Shown piece by piece: positions 53,159 to 63,119 of a DNA stretch of 64,000 nucleotides. A program made the position numbers and the translations under genes. How positions within the stretch are numbered: the first letter of the stretch is position 1; each line of letters opens with the position of its first letter. The notes beneath the pieces were generated by a model. That model made no database searches. It was not told where the DNA came from and saw only the letters and a list, made by a program, of their open reading frames with translations. Origin of the DNA: Fodinibacter sp963747405 (GTDB taxonomy: Bacteria; Actinomycetota; Actinomycetes; Actinomycetales; Dermatophilaceae); assembly GCA_963747405.1 (NCBI GenBank), contig CAVVFG010000005.1, forward strand, positions 228,396 through 292,395. Direction: 5' to 3'.

Positions 53159-54361
53159 ATGTCCGGAACGAGGCGGAAGGCTGGTCAGCTTGGGTCGCAT
53201 GTTGAGGGCTACCGGGTGTGGCTGTCCGGTGCGGGCTACACACCGGAGACGATCCGGAACATGCTCAAGGATCTGGGCCAGCTCGGCTTGTGGCTGTCGT
53301 CGGCAGGGCTGAGGCCGGACCAGCTCGACGATGAGCGGATCGGGGAGTTCTTGGCTGCCCGGCATGCGGCTGGTCGCCGCAGGGTTCCGGGGACCCGGGC
53401 GATGGCACCGCTGATGACCTACCTGCGGGCGACCGGTACCGCTGCTGAGCCCCAGCCGCCGGTGATGACACCGTTGGCCGCGCTTGTGGCGCAGTACCGG
53501 GGCTGGATGGTCACCGAGCGGGGCTTGGCCCCGACCACCGTGCTGCGGTATGAGAACGCTGCACGCCGTTTCCTTCAGGGACAGGCGTTCCCAGCTGAGG
53601 TCTTCGACCCCGCCTCGCTGAGCGGGGCCGACATCAACGCGTTCCTGCTGCGGGAGTGCGCTCGGGTCTCGGCCGGGTCGGCGAAGGGCCGCGTGGCCGA
53701 GCTGCGTTCGGTCCTGCGGTTCTTGTACCTGCAGGGCATCACCCCGCTGCGGCTGGGCACGGCGGTGCCCCCGGTTGGTGGGTGGCGGTTGTCCACTCTG
53801 CCTCCGGACGCGGTCAGCGACGCGGACCTTCAAAGGTTGCTGGACAGTTGCGATCGCAGCACCGCCGTTGGGCTGCGGGACTTCGCGATGATCACCGTGG
53901 TCGCGCGGCTGGGTTTGCGCTCGATCGAGGTCGCTCGGCTGGAGCTGGCGGACGTGGACTGGCGCGCGGGCGAGCTCGTGGTCCGTGGCAAGGGCGGTCG
54001 CCATGACCGGCTGCCGTTGCCGACGCAGGTGGGTGAAGCCTTGGTCGCCTACCTGAGCGCGGGTCGTAACCCTGCGCGAGCCCGACACCTGTTCCTGACG
54101 GTTCGAGCCCCGCGAGGGCCGATCCGCGCCGATCTCGTCGGCGATGTCGTCGAGCGGGCCTGCCGGCGTGCTGGCCTGCCAAAGGTGGGCCCCCACCGGC
54201 TGCGGCACGCCCTCGCCGGGGACCTGCTACGTAAAGGCGCCGGGCTTGTCGCGATCAGCCAGGTTCTTCGTCATCAGGACCTGGCCACCACCGCCCTGTA
54301 CGCGAAGGTCGACCTCGCCTCGCTACGTCAAGTCGCCCAGCCGTGGCCGGGAACAGCCTGA
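53159..54361 (+). CDS. ritA: RIT tyrosine recombinase A
   Basis: 400 residues. A core-binding domain (about 90-190) is followed by the catalytic domain: the first Arg in VARLGLRSIEVARLEL, HRLRH (HxxR), then LRHQDLATTALYAKVD with the nucleophilic Tyr. All catalytic residues are present. GAGGAGG lies 9 nt upstream of the ATG. It overlaps ritB by 19 nt. Confidence 0.9.
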   Translation: MSGTRRKAGQLGSHVEGYRVWLSGAGYTPETIRNMLKDLGQLGLWLSSAGLRPDQLDDERIGEFLAARHAAGRRRVPGTRAMAPLMTYLRATGTAAEPQPPVMTPLAALVAQYRGWMVTERGLAPTTVLRYENAARRFLQGQAFPAEVFDPASLSGADINAFLLRECARVSAGSAKGRVAELRSVLRFLYLQGITPLRLGTAVPPVGGWRLSTLPPDAVSDADLQRLLDSCDRSTAVGLRDFAMITVVARLGLRSIEVARLELADVDWRAGELVVRGKGGRHDRLPLPTQVGEALVAYLSAGRNPARARHLFLTVRAPRGPIRADLVGDVVERACRRAGLPKVGPHRLRHALAGDLLRKGAGLVAISQVLRHQDLATTALYAKVDLASLRQVAQPWPGTA

Positions 54362-55293
54362 TGAGCGCCCTGGAGAAGGACCTGGCGGACTACCTGCAGC
54401 TTCGACGTTCGCTCGGACACGAACTGGCCGAGGCGGGCTGGCTGCTCCCGGGCTTGGTGACCTACCTGGACGCCCGAGGCGCCCCAACGGTGACGATCGA
54501 GTCAGCGCTGGGCTGGGCCCAGCAACCGGTGCCCGGCCCAGTGACGAGCATGGGTCCGCGGCGGATGACCGCCGCGCGGGGCTTCGCGCGCTACCTGGCC
54601 GGTATCCACCCCGACACCGAGGTTCCACCCGTGGGCCTGATGCCCCACCGGCAGGTACGGCGGCCCCCGTTCATCTACTCCCCGGCCGACATCACCGCGG
54701 TCATGGACCACGCCCGCCGCTCGATCACCCCACCACTACGGGCCGCGACCTACGACACCCTGATCGGGCTGCTGGCCGTGAGCGGCCTGAGGATCGGCGA
54801 GGCCATCAAGCTCGACCGAAGCGACGTGGACTGGGCCCAGGGGGTGCTGTTGATCCGCGAGTCCAAGTTCGGCAAGACCCGCCTGGTGCCGATGCAGGCC
54901 AGCAGCATGCAGGCCCTGCGCGACTACGCCGGCGTGCGCGATGGGCTGCAACCACGGCCCAAGGAACCCAGCTTCTTCGTGTCCCGAACCCGCAACCGCC
55001 TCTGCTACGCCGTCGTCTCGCAGACGTTCCGGCAGCTCATCAACGCCACCCATGTCGGCGCGGACGCGCCCTCGCCGCCCAGGCTGCACGACCTGCGTCA
55101 CACCTTCACCGTCCGAACCCTCCTCGGCTGGTACCGCACCGGGGCGGACGTGCAGGCCAAGATCCCCTGGTTGTCGACCTACCTCGGACACCGGGAACCG
55201 TCCTCCACGTACTGGTACCTCTCCGCCGCACCAGAACTGCTGGCCCTGGCCGCTGCCCGACAGGGATCTGCCCGGTCGGCGGCCCGGCCATGA
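54343..55293 (+). CDS. ritB: RIT tyrosine recombinase B
   Basis: 316 residues. N-terminal SAM-like domain (DYLQLRRSLGHELAEAGWLL), then the catalytic residues in AVSGLRIGEAIKLDRSDVDW (Arg), HDLRHTFTVRTLLGW (HxxR) and LGHREPSSTYWYLS (His and Tyr). It starts inside ritA and overlaps ritC by ATGA, so the trio is translationally coupled. Confidence 0.9.
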   Translation: MAGNSLMSALEKDLADYLQLRRSLGHELAEAGWLLPGLVTYLDARGAPTVTIESALGWAQQPVPGPVTSMGPRRMTAARGFARYLAGIHPDTEVPPVGLMPHRQVRRPPFIYSPADITAVMDHARRSITPPLRAATYDTLIGLLAVSGLRIGEAIKLDRSDVDWAQGVLLIRESKFGKTRLVPMQASSMQALRDYAGVRDGLQPRPKEPSFFVSRTRNRLCYAVVSQTFRQLINATHVGADAPSPPRLHDLRHTFTVRTLLGWYRTGADVQAKIPWLSTYLGHREPSSTYWYLSAAPELLALAAARQGSARSAARP

Positions 55294-56279
55294 CACTGAT
55301 CGCCCCGACGCTGCAGGCCTTCTTCACCGACCGGCTCACCCAGCAACGCCAAGCCAGCCCACGCACCATCATCGCCTACCGCGACACCCTGCGGCTGCTC
55401 CTGGGGTTCGTCCACCAGCACAACGGCACGACACCCGCCAGCCTGGACTGGGAGGACCTGGACGCGACGATGATCTCCGCGTTCCTGAACCACCTGGAAA
55501 CCGAGCGGCACAACAGCATCAGGACCCGCAACGTTCGGCTGACCGCGATCCGCTCCCTGTTCTCCTACGCGGCCCTACGCCATCCCGAGCACGCCCTGCT
55601 GATCCAGCGCGTCCTGGCCATCCCACCCAAGCGCTTCGACCAGCGGATCGTGACGTTCCTGACCCCGCCCGAAATCGACGCCCTCGTCGCAGCACCCGAC
55701 CAGTCACGCTGGGAAGGGCGACGGGACCGCACGCTGATCCTGCTCGCCGTCCAAACCGGGCTGCGGGTCTCCGAACTCACCGGCCTGAACTGCGCCGACA
55801 TCACCCTCGGCGCCGGCGCCAACGTCCGCTGCGAAGGCAAAGGACGAAAGCAACGCGCCGTCCCGCTCACCGAACCCGTCGAAGCGTTGCTGCGGGCCTG
55901 GCTCGCCGAACGAACCGGACGCCCAGTCGACCCCCTCTTCCCCACCCGCAGCGGGCGGCGGCTCAGCCGCGACGCCGTCGCCCTGCGGGTCAGCACCCAC
56001 ACCACGACCGCCGCCCAACGATGCCCATCCCTGCTGGGCAAACGCATCCACCCACACGTGCTGCGTCACACCTGCGCCATGTCCCTGCTCCAAGCCGGAG
56101 TCGACACATCAGTGATCGCGCTCTGGCTCGGCCACGCCGGCGTCCGGTCCACCGACGCCTACATCCACGCCGACATCACCATCAAGGAGAAGGCCCTCGC
56201 GCTGACGACACCCACATCCGCACGGCCCGGCCGCTACCACCCACCCGACAAGATCCTCGCGTTCCTCGAGAGCCTGTAA
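55290..56279 (+). CDS. ritC: RIT tyrosine recombinase C
   Basis: 329 residues. The catalytic set is complete: AVQTGLRVSELTGLNCADIT (Arg), HPHVLRHTCAMSLLQAGVD (HxxR), LGHAGVRSTDAYIHAD (His, Tyr). ATG 55290 overlaps the ritB stop. Between its stop and the right inverted repeat there are only 56 bp. Confidence 0.9.
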   Translation: MTLIAPTLQAFFTDRLTQQRQASPRTIIAYRDTLRLLLGFVHQHNGTTPASLDWEDLDATMISAFLNHLETERHNSIRTRNVRLTAIRSLFSYAALRHPEHALLIQRVLAIPPKRFDQRIVTFLTPPEIDALVAAPDQSRWEGRRDRTLILLAVQTGLRVSELTGLNCADITLGAGANVRCEGKGRKQRAVPLTEPVEALLRAWLAERTGRPVDPLFPTRSGRRLSRDAVALRVSTHTTTAAQRCPSLLGKRIHPHVLRHTCAMSLLQAGVDTSVIALWLGHAGVRSTDAYIHADITIKEKALALTTPTSARPGRYHPPDKILAFLESL

Positions 56280-56362
56280 CTATGCAGAGCGCTCAACCCC
56301 AACAACCCCCACATCCACGCAGTCGTCGGCTCCACCTCGGCATAGTCGCGGTGTCGGCATAG

Positions 56363-56394
56363 ATCGACCTATGCGGATATCCGCATAGGTCGAT
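56363..56394. repeat. 32-bp perfect palindrome at the right end of the RIT element
   Basis: ATCGACCTATGCGG and ATATCCGCATAGGTCGAT form a perfect 32-bp palindrome partly overlapping the right inverted repeat. It is absent at the left end. Confidence 0.8.
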
Positions 56395-56649
56395 GACGTC
56401 GGCCTGCTCCCGGTGGCACAGGACGCCGCCGAGGGCCTGTACCGCCTGGTCGACGCCGCGTACGAGAAACGCTCCATCGCGATCTCGAGCAACCTGCACC
56501 CGGCAGCGTTCGACGAGCTGATGCCCAAGACCCTGGCCACCGCGACCGTGGACCGGCTCCTGCACCACGCCCACGTCTGCCAGACCACCGGCGAGAGCGT
56601 GCGCCTGTCCCAGGCCCTAGCCGGTCAAGGGGTGAGCCCGTTGAGCTGA
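56395..56649 (+). pseudogene. istB: IstB 3' part
   Basis: Right half of the istB gene interrupted at 51603; starts with DVGLLPVAQDAAEGLYRLVD and ends with the stop at 56649. No start codon of its own. Confidence 0.85.
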
Positions 56650-56841
56650 GCAACGAGCCGGTGGTGGCCAGCAGCTGGGCAGATCCCATGGCCACCACCG
56701 GGCAGTTCTCGTGACCGTCACCGGGCAGGTTTCACGACCGCCCCTGGGCAGAAACCAATGGCCCTTGCAGTTCGAACGTGCGGAGGGTATCTCGGTCGGG
56801 CTCGGGGCGTGGGACAATCGAGGCATGGGAGTTGGCATGCG

Positions 56842-57556
56842 GTGACGATCATGATCCTCGGTCAGGTCTTGGCGCGGCGTTGGTACGTCGTAGTGATCGG
56901 CCTCTTGGTCACCACCACGGGGGTGGCGTTTGTCAACGGTCGCACTGGCGTGTACTGGGCTCAAACGGACGTGGTCTTCTTGGCTCCGAAGAGCGACCGT
57001 TACCCCAACTCGATCAACCAGACGTCGGGCAGTGTCATCGCCATGGCTGGCCTCGTCGCGAATCAGCTGGACGGCAACGACGAGCGCTCAGCGACTTCCT
57101 CGGCCGGGGCGACGTTGGCTGGGTCTGGCGTCCGCGAGGGCATTCAGGTGCGAGTGCCAAATTCGGGTGGCAATCGGCGCGGAATTTCGATCGACCCGTC
57201 CTCGACGTGCAGGTGATCGGTCCGGACGAGGCGCAGGTCAGAGCACACTCGGGAGTGTCGTCGCGGATATCAACTCCACGTTGACGGAGATGAGGTTCGG
57301 GACGGTATGCGCGAGAGCGACTTCATGACGACCACGTCGGCTCCCTCGTCGGCCCAGGTCTTGTACATGAAGGTGGCCGAGCCGTGCGGCGGCGGTGACC
57401 GCTCTGCTGGGCTTGGTCTTGACAGCGATCCTAGCTGTTGCCTGGGATGAGTTTGCCCGCCGCCGACGGCGCACGAGTATTGAAAACACGAGGCCACATG
57501 TCGGGCCGCACGGGTCCTCCACAACTGCCCTGGAGGGTGCGATGTCCTCAGGGTGA
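56842..57556 (+). pseudogene. Wzz-like polysaccharide chain-length protein, frameshifted
   Basis: The N-terminal transmembrane helix (RRWYVVVIGLLVTTTGVAFV) and the periplasmic start (YWAQTDVVFLAPKSDRYPNS, GSVIAMAGLVANQLDGNDER) are in one frame. Further parts follow in other frames: FDRPVLDVQVIGPDEAQV, GSVVADINSTLTEMRFGT, and finally the C-terminal helix VTALLGLVLTAILAVAWDEF. Wzz/CapA proteins set the length of exported polysaccharides. At least three shifts. Confidence 0.7.
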
Positions 57557-57650
57557 TGTCGGGCTGAAGGCCGGCTGCTTCTGCGCCTCGCGCTCGGAGT
57601 CCCGCTTGTCGTCCTCGGGGGGTGTCAGCCCAACTGTGGACGGCCCGCTC

Positions 57651-57767
57651 GCCAGCGCCGCATGGCGACGGGACTGGCGGCGCAGCCTGGCCCGCCTGCG
57701 TCGCGAGTCCATCTGCGCCGGGCCCGCCAGCGCCGCATCGACGGACTCGCGGCGCAGGCGGGCCCGC
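57651..57767. repeat. Imperfect 42-45-bp direct repeat
   Basis: 57651-57695 and 57726-57767 are nearly identical (GCCAGCGCCGCAT at both starts, GCGGCGCAG inside, GGCCCGC at both ends) with small gaps. They lie in the 3' part of the second Wzz-like gene and also contain inverted segments, so they could form alternative hairpins. Confidence 0.65.
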
Positions 57768-58356
57768 GCAGAAGGACGCTGTCGACTTCCGCGATGCCGA
57801 GGAAGAGAACTGCCGCCAATCCCAGCCCCGACGCGACACCGGCCCTGAGCTGCGTCTTGTAGACGCGGGTGGGTGACTCCTCGCGAGTCAGGTCCAACGA
57901 CGCTATTCGGGAGTCGCCCGAGATGCCTAGGTCCTTTTGTAACTGGTTCAACGTGATGAGGACTTGGTCGAGGGCCGCGCCAAGATCCGCGAGGTCGCTG
58001 CAGGGTCGTGACCTTGGGCGGTGATCACGATGATCGGTGCGCTCGTGGCGTAGTCGTAGGCCACCGAGAAGTCGCCGTTGGATTCGGTCTCCCTCACGAC
58101 CGCGTGCGTTTCGTCGCTGCCCAAGGCCCGGATGACCACGCCCATCGCCTGACCGAGGCTACTCAGGCTCAAGAAAGCGATTTGCCTCCGGATCTGTCGG
58201 GCTCTTGGGAGGAATCAGGACGACGCTTCCCTGTTGTTCGTAGTCGGGAGGGACCGCTGAAAAGGCAGCAGCAGAGCCGACGGCGGAGAAAACGAGCGCG
58301 ACGGCCACGAGGTACCAGCGTCTGCGGAACATCAGCAGCAGTTCGCGGAGGTACAC
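57700..58356 (-). pseudogene. Second Wzz-like chain-length protein, frameshifted
   Basis: YLRELLLMFRRRWYLVAVAL, then FSAVGSAAAFSAVPPDYEQQ give the N-terminal helix and start of the periplasmic domain; SLGQAMGVVIRALGSDETHA and VAYDYATSAPIIVITAQGHD follow in a second frame; LNQLQKDLGISGDSRIASLD, TQLRAGVASGLGLAAVLFLG (C-terminal helix) in a third. It is a paralogue of the gene facing it. GTG 58356 has AAAGGA upstream. Confidence 0.75.
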
Positions 58357-58550
58357 GTGTGAGTCCTTTCTTACGGATCGCGCTCTGCCAGTCTACGTCC
58401 TACCCATGCGCCGTCCTCGGGAGTTGGCGAAGGACGCCTGGGCCGACGGTGCGCGCGGAACCCTTCCTGTCGCGATCGTGAGCGCTTTTGTTGCGCGCTA
58501 GGCTCGGCTTCGTTTCCGTTGCGGTTCCGATCGAGGCGAGGAGGCTCCTG

Positions 58551-59637
58551 ATCACTCGTGTCACGGTCCTCAGCATGCAAGACCTGAACCGATGGGGTTT
58601 GCGCTCCACCGGCGCGCAACTGCCGGGTGGCGCCCTTCCCTACGGTATGCAGCGGCTCCGGGAGCACGTCGTGCTTGAGTGGCACGACAGCGCTCACCAT
58701 CCACCGTGGAGTTGGAGCCTGGTCGCCGACGCTCGCGGAGGAGTGAGAAGAGTGTTCCTGGCCTCCAAGGCAGCGCAACGTTGGCTGCGAGCATAGGCGG
58801 GCTCGCAGGGAGCGACTCGGTGCTGTCGGTCTTCGAGAATGTCGGGCTCGCCTACGCCAGGGTTCGTTCGCTAGGCCTGCCGGGACCTCCGCACACGATG
58901 CTCACATGCTGGCTGGCGGAGGACATCCAGCAGATGCGGCCACAGCAGCTGAGGTCGATCCGTCGGTCCCTCAGATCGGAAACGCGGTTGGCCGTATTCT
59001 CGCGCAACCAGGTTGCACTCCTCTCGGATCGGCTGGACATCCCTGTCTGACAGGCTGTCCGTCGTGCCGTTCGGTGTGGACACCAGCTACTACGACTCAT
59101 CACTTGTGGAGGGAGAACCTCGGGGGCGGCGGTGTGGTAGCGGTGGGCAGTGACTCACGGCGTGACTATCTCGTGCTGGCGGAGGCCGCCAGGATCGGAC
59201 GGATCCCGATAACGTTGGTGTGCCAGCCGCGCAACCTCGTCGGAGTGCCGCTGCCGGAGAACGTCAAAGTCCTTCATGGCGTTTTCGACGAGGCCTACCG
59301 CAAGCTTCTCCATTCTGCGGACCTCGTGGTGACACCCACCACGGCACCTGCATACCCCAGTGGTCAGAGCGTGGTCCTTGAAGCGATGGCAATGGGCAGG
59401 GCGGCACTCACAACGGACTCCCCGGCAATGCGCGATTACGTCCGCGATGGTGAGGATGGCGCCCTCGTACCCCCACGCGACGCGCGGGCCCTGGCGGATG
59501 CGATCGTGGGCCTAGTGCAGGACTCACGAACGCGACAAAGGTTGGGGACGTCTGCGCAGCAGGCGGTGCGAGCGCGATTCACGAGCGACCACATGTGGGA
59601 CGCCGTGGCTCAACTTGTTCGAGATCCGTCGGCTTGA
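58551..59637 (+). pseudogene. Glycosyltransferase family 4, two frameshifts
   Basis: The N-terminal part (VTVLSMQDLNRWGLRSTGAQ, HVVLEWHDSAHHPPWSWSLV) is in the first frame, DSVLSVFENVGLAYARVRSL and ETRLAVFSRNQVALLSDRLD in the second (shift near 58720), and from 59050 the C-terminal GT-B half in the third: GSDSRRDYLVLAEAARIGRI, SADLVVTPTTAPAYPSGQSV, VLEAMAMGRAALTTDSPAMR. The last holds the donor-binding E-x7-E-like region. Likely once transferred sugar in exopolysaccharide assembly. Confidence 0.8.
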
Positions 59638-59648
59638 GGCCAAGCGTT

Positions 59649-60954
59649 TCAGGCGATGGCCCGCGCGGCGTCGTGAGTCGTCACCTGCTCCAAGCGCGCC
59701 AAGCGCCACGCACACCCCGCCAGGCCAAGGAGCAGGAACAGTGCAGCCCCGGCCGTGGGAAAGCCCAAGCCGTCGTAGAAGGCGAGACCAGCGCTTCCAG
59801 AGATGACGGCGGCGGCCAATGCCTGGCCCATCTGCTGCGTGAGAACGTCGTCTGAGATCGACCTCGACATCCGCGCAGAGATGATGGCGGTGATGAGAAG
59901 CGCCAGAAATGCCGCTAGCCCGACTGCGCCGATCTCAATGAGGAGTCCGAGGTACTGGTTGTCTAGAATCCGGTACCGGGGCAGGAATGTTGAGTATCCC
60001 CGCCCGAACCACGGTGATCGACTGATGAAGTCGGTTGCGAGGGAGTACGAGTCGACCCGCGAGAGCGTGCTGCCATCGTCGGCGATGCCCGTGAACATGC
60101 CAACGATGGTTCCCAGCATGCCGGGCACGGTGACGAAGATGGCCGCACCGAAGAGCACACCGACGGCGGCGGCTACGCGGCGGACGACGGTCTCCAGGCA
60201 ATGGCAACCCCAAGAACGGATATGGCCGCGCAAATGAGTGCTGACTTGGAGATCGATGTTGTGACAGCGAAGGCGATCGCAGCAACGGGGTACCACCGCC
60301 GAAGAGCAGAGCGCGGCCTCCGATCGTGGAGGGCAAGGTTGAGCGCGAGCGGCAGGATCATCGTGATGATGGCGCCGAACTCTATCGCGTGCAGTGCGGT
60401 GCCCGGTGGTCGATTGAATCCTCCGCGGGACGTGAACCCGCCGAGCGCCTGGTTGTATGTGAGCAGCGGCGCCAAGGAGATCCTATCCACCCAGATCTGG
60501 CCGGTGAGGAACTGGATGACCCCCAGAGTGCCGAGCACTCCTCCCGCGAAGACGAGCCTACGGATGAGTGTCTCGAACCCCTCCCGGCTGACGACCCCGT
60601 CGTTGGCGACCAGCAGCGCTCCACTCCACGCGGTGATGATGGTCAGGCCCAACTGTGCGGTGCTCGCCTCCTCAGGGTCTATCGCCCGGGTCATGGCGAA
60701 TACATAACTGACGGCCATGCAGCCGAGGAAGATGAAAGGGCTGTGCGCACGGGCTGGCGGCCGTTGGCGGTTGGTTCAGTTCTGCGCACTTGCTCGAACA
60801 GCCACCATCCGAACCCAATGAGGCCGAGGATCGTGGCCGGCGAACCGGCCCCGCCGAGAGGCCCGACGGTGAGCCGCGACGGGAGGAACAGGAGTAGCGC
60901 GATGTATGCACTGAGGAAGTACACCGCGTCCACTCGGTTTCGCCGTCGCGGCAC
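59649..60954 (-). pseudogene. O-antigen ligase/polymerase-like membrane protein, two frameshifts
   Basis: Many hydrophobic helices in three successive frames: VYFLSAYIALLLFLPSRLTV and TILGLIGFGWWLFEQVRR (first), VSYVFAMTRAID, ITAWSGALLVANDGVV, RLVFAGGVLGTLGVIQFLTG and HAIEFGAIITMILPLALNLA (second), GVLFGAAIFVTVPGMLGTIV, RSPWFGRGYSTFLPRYRILD, NQYLGLLIEIGAVGLAAFLA (third). PWFGRG...LDNQYL is the family's conserved periplasmic loop. It would join or export polysaccharide units. Confidence 0.8.
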
Positions 60955-61106
60955 GGCGACTCCGCAGAGTCCCTCGCCGTCGCTCTCATCGCCCGAAGTC
61001 TCGCACTTGGCCTCGATTCCAATCGGCTGATCCGATATGGCCGGCGCCCAGCCACCCGGGCTGTGGGTAGCACTTTACGAACTCGCGTCCCCCGAGACTT
61101 CCGCGA

Positions 61107-62273
61107 TCAGTTCACCGAAACTCGGGAGCGATTCCCATGTTCCGCTTGATTCGACGTGTTGGCGGGCGGCCAGCCCATGGACCGGCGTAGCTCAGGATTG
61201 CTGGCGAGCTGCTCGATCGCGTTCGCGAGCCTCTCGGCATACACCTCGGGGTCGGTCGGTTCGACCAGCAGGGCGCAGGCCGGCGTCACCGACGCTGGAC
61301 CGCCGCGGTCGGCAGCACGAGGGGGAGCCCGTGTCCCATCGCCTCGAACTGGACGTTTCCTCCTGGCTCGCGGTAGCTGGGGAAGACGAAGACATCCGCA
61401 GCAGCGTAGAACTCGTCGACGAGCTCGCGGCCTAGGGTTCCGTGGAACTGGACCCTGTCGGTGAGGTGCAGGTCCCGGGTCAGTTGCTCGCATGGCTGCC
61501 GGTCGAAGCCGTCTTCCACGATGTCGAGACGGACGGATACATGCCGCAGGTGAGCCATCGCCCTGATGGCATCCCTGGCACCCTTGGTGCGGATCAGACG
61601 GCCGACGTACAGCAGGCGGACCTCCCGTGACCCAAGACGTGCCTGCCGGAAGGCGGTAGCTGGGCCAATGCGGTCTCGCTCATGACGCGCACATCGTCTA
61701 GCGGGAGGTACTGCCGGAGCGCCTTCTCGGCGTACGGCGCGATGACCAGCACAACCCGTGCACGCAAGTAGGAACGCCGTAGCCATCGGTCCCAGCGCAA
61801 CCGTGCCGCGTCCATAGCGCGCAAGTCGACGTACCACGGAGCGGTGTCCTCGCCGACGAATCCTGGCGGGCTTTCGAGGCCTCCGCCCACCGGGCCCAGG
61901 ACGTAGGGAATACCCGTCCTCCGCAGTGGCGATGGGTAGCGCATCGCCACCGGTGTGGGTTGAAACCCGACATCAGACCTTCTCCCCGCGCGAAGGGCAG
62001 CCTCGATCCAGGACCGAGAACGCCGCGCGAAGTCCGGTACCACGGCTTGAGAAGGGAGTTGAAGCGTTCGGCACGCCCGATGAGGGGTGGCCCAGCCACT
62101 CGACCACTTCGATACCGTGCTCGTCCCAGAATACGGCCGCGCTCTCGCTTGCGGTAGGTGAGCAACGTGACCGAGTGATGTCGAGCCAAGTGCATCGCCC
62201 ATTGACCCCCCACCCACGCCTCGCCGACGTCCGTCGGGTCCGCTCCGGGGGCGACAAGAAGAACGTGGGCCAC
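61107..62273 (-). pseudogene. Glycosyltransferase family 4, several frameshifts
   Basis: GTG 62273 starts AHVLLVAPGADPTDVGEAWV, then GGQWAMHLARHHSVTLLTYR; further frames give TGIPYVLGPVGGGLESPPGF, RARVVLVIAPYAEKALRQYL, REVRLLYVGRLIRTKGARDA, AADVFVFPSYREPGGNVQFE and LLVEPTDPEVYAERLANAIE. The order is that of a GT4 enzyme with the donor site EPGGNVQFEAMG. The start has a TATCGT box at leaderless spacing. At least four shifts. Confidence 0.75.
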
Positions 62274-62279
62274 GGCTCC

Positions 62280-62285
62280 ACGATA
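62280..62285 (-). promoter_or_regulatory. -10 box (TATCGT on minus strand) for the second glycosyltransferase
   Basis: TATCGT ends 6 nt before the GTG at 62273 (minus strand), as in the other leaderless genes here. Confidence 0.5.
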
Positions 62286-62379
62286 GAGAGGATGCCCCGA
62301 ACTGGAGGCCCGTCCGTGGCGATTCCTGCCGTTCCTCACGGTTGAGCGTGTTGACTGAGCGGGCCGCCCCCATGACGAT

Positions 62380-63112
62380 GGGGGGTCGACGCGCATGTGC
62401 CGCGCCCATCGCAAGGTGTGCCGCCGCCCCTGGTCAAGCCGCTGGAGTAGGCGCGCGCGGGTGCCCCCTTGCCAGGAGGGCACGGCGGTGCCGAGGAAGT
62501 CCGCCGCAATGGAGCCGCGCCGAAGAGCAACAACCACGTCCGCCTCGTCACAGCGTCTGGAAACGCTGAGGGTGGTGCTGAGCGGGAAGAGTTGTCTCCC
62601 TGCGTGGAAGTCCAAGGACGCAAAGCCGGGCAAGCCCAAGTCGTCGGGCAGCGCCGAACCGTGAGGTGAGGGTAGCCATCCGTCGTATTTGCGATTCCAG
62701 ACCTCCACCCCGCACAGGTGGCCGGCCCAGGCCGGGTCGACCTGACGCCATGCCGAGTGGCGTGAGGGGTGCGCCAAGATCGCTGCTCCGCCAAGCCCCT
62801 CGACGCGCTCCAAGAGCGTGGCGATGTCAAGGTGGTCGCCGAGGTGCGGGAGATCGCCCCACGTCGGCACGTGAATCAGGTTCTGGGCATCCCGGTACTC
62901 GATGCCCGGGACCACGAGGAAGCGGTCTGACGAGAGCTGACCGCACAACTGCCGGTACTCCGCCCAGCTCTCTAAGTCCAGGCTTTGGCAGTGCTCGGCC
63001 GTGAGCAGCCGCCGAAACCAAGGCGCCGCAGCCGGCGGGCTATGAGCTCTATGGGCCACTTGCCGTCGAAGGACCAGTTCGAGTGGATGTGGACGGCGAA
63101 CCTGACGCTGAT
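62380..63112 (-). pseudogene. PHP-domain phosphoesterase, frameshifted
   Basis: The start VRFAVHIHSNWSFDGKWPIE holds the first PHP metal motif (HxHS); after a shift near 63005 the rest reads LLTAEHCQSLDLESWAEYRQ (EH), VVPGIEYRDAQNLIHVP (second ligand set), GAAILAHPSRHSAWRQVD (HPSRH) and GVEVWNRKYDGWLPSPHG, with FASLDFHAGRQLFPL carrying the last ligand. All metal motifs are intact apart from the shift. PHP proteins often act in polysaccharide loci as phosphatases. Confidence 0.75.
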
Positions 63113-63119
63113 CGGCGGC

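Larger units (their letters stand above)
51597..56368 (+). mobile_element. RIT element (recombinases in trio) with an internal ISL3
   Basis: Perfect 33-bp inverted repeats (51597-51629 and 56336-56368) bound three overlapping tyrosine-recombinase genes of about 400, 316 and 329 aa, the hallmark of RIT elements. Insertion was in istB, duplicating about 6 bp (GTCGAT on both sides). A 32-bp perfect palindrome adjoins the right end (56363-56394). An ISL3 element sits between the left repeat and ritA. Confidence 0.85.
49290..56769 (+). mobile_element. IS21-family element split by an inserted RIT element
   Basis: Both ends carry the same multiple internal repeats in opposite orientation: the pattern CTGCCC followed by GGCGG, ending ATGGGATCTGCCC, occurs at 49305-49380 and inverted at 56660-56760. 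istA and the 5' half of istB lie left; the 3' half of istB (56395-56649) lies right. TG...CA tips are my best guess and no target duplication is evident. Without the 4.8-kb insert the element would be about 2.7 kb. Confidence 0.8.

Noticed and set aside
54144..55289. Upstream extension of ritC through ritB
   Set aside because: The same frame is open only because of composition; the ATGA overlap at 55290 and RIT gene lengths fix the start.
57651..57767. The repeat pair as a CRISPR fragment
   Set aside because: Only two imperfect units of unequal length, no regular spacer and no cas gene; a local duplication fits better.
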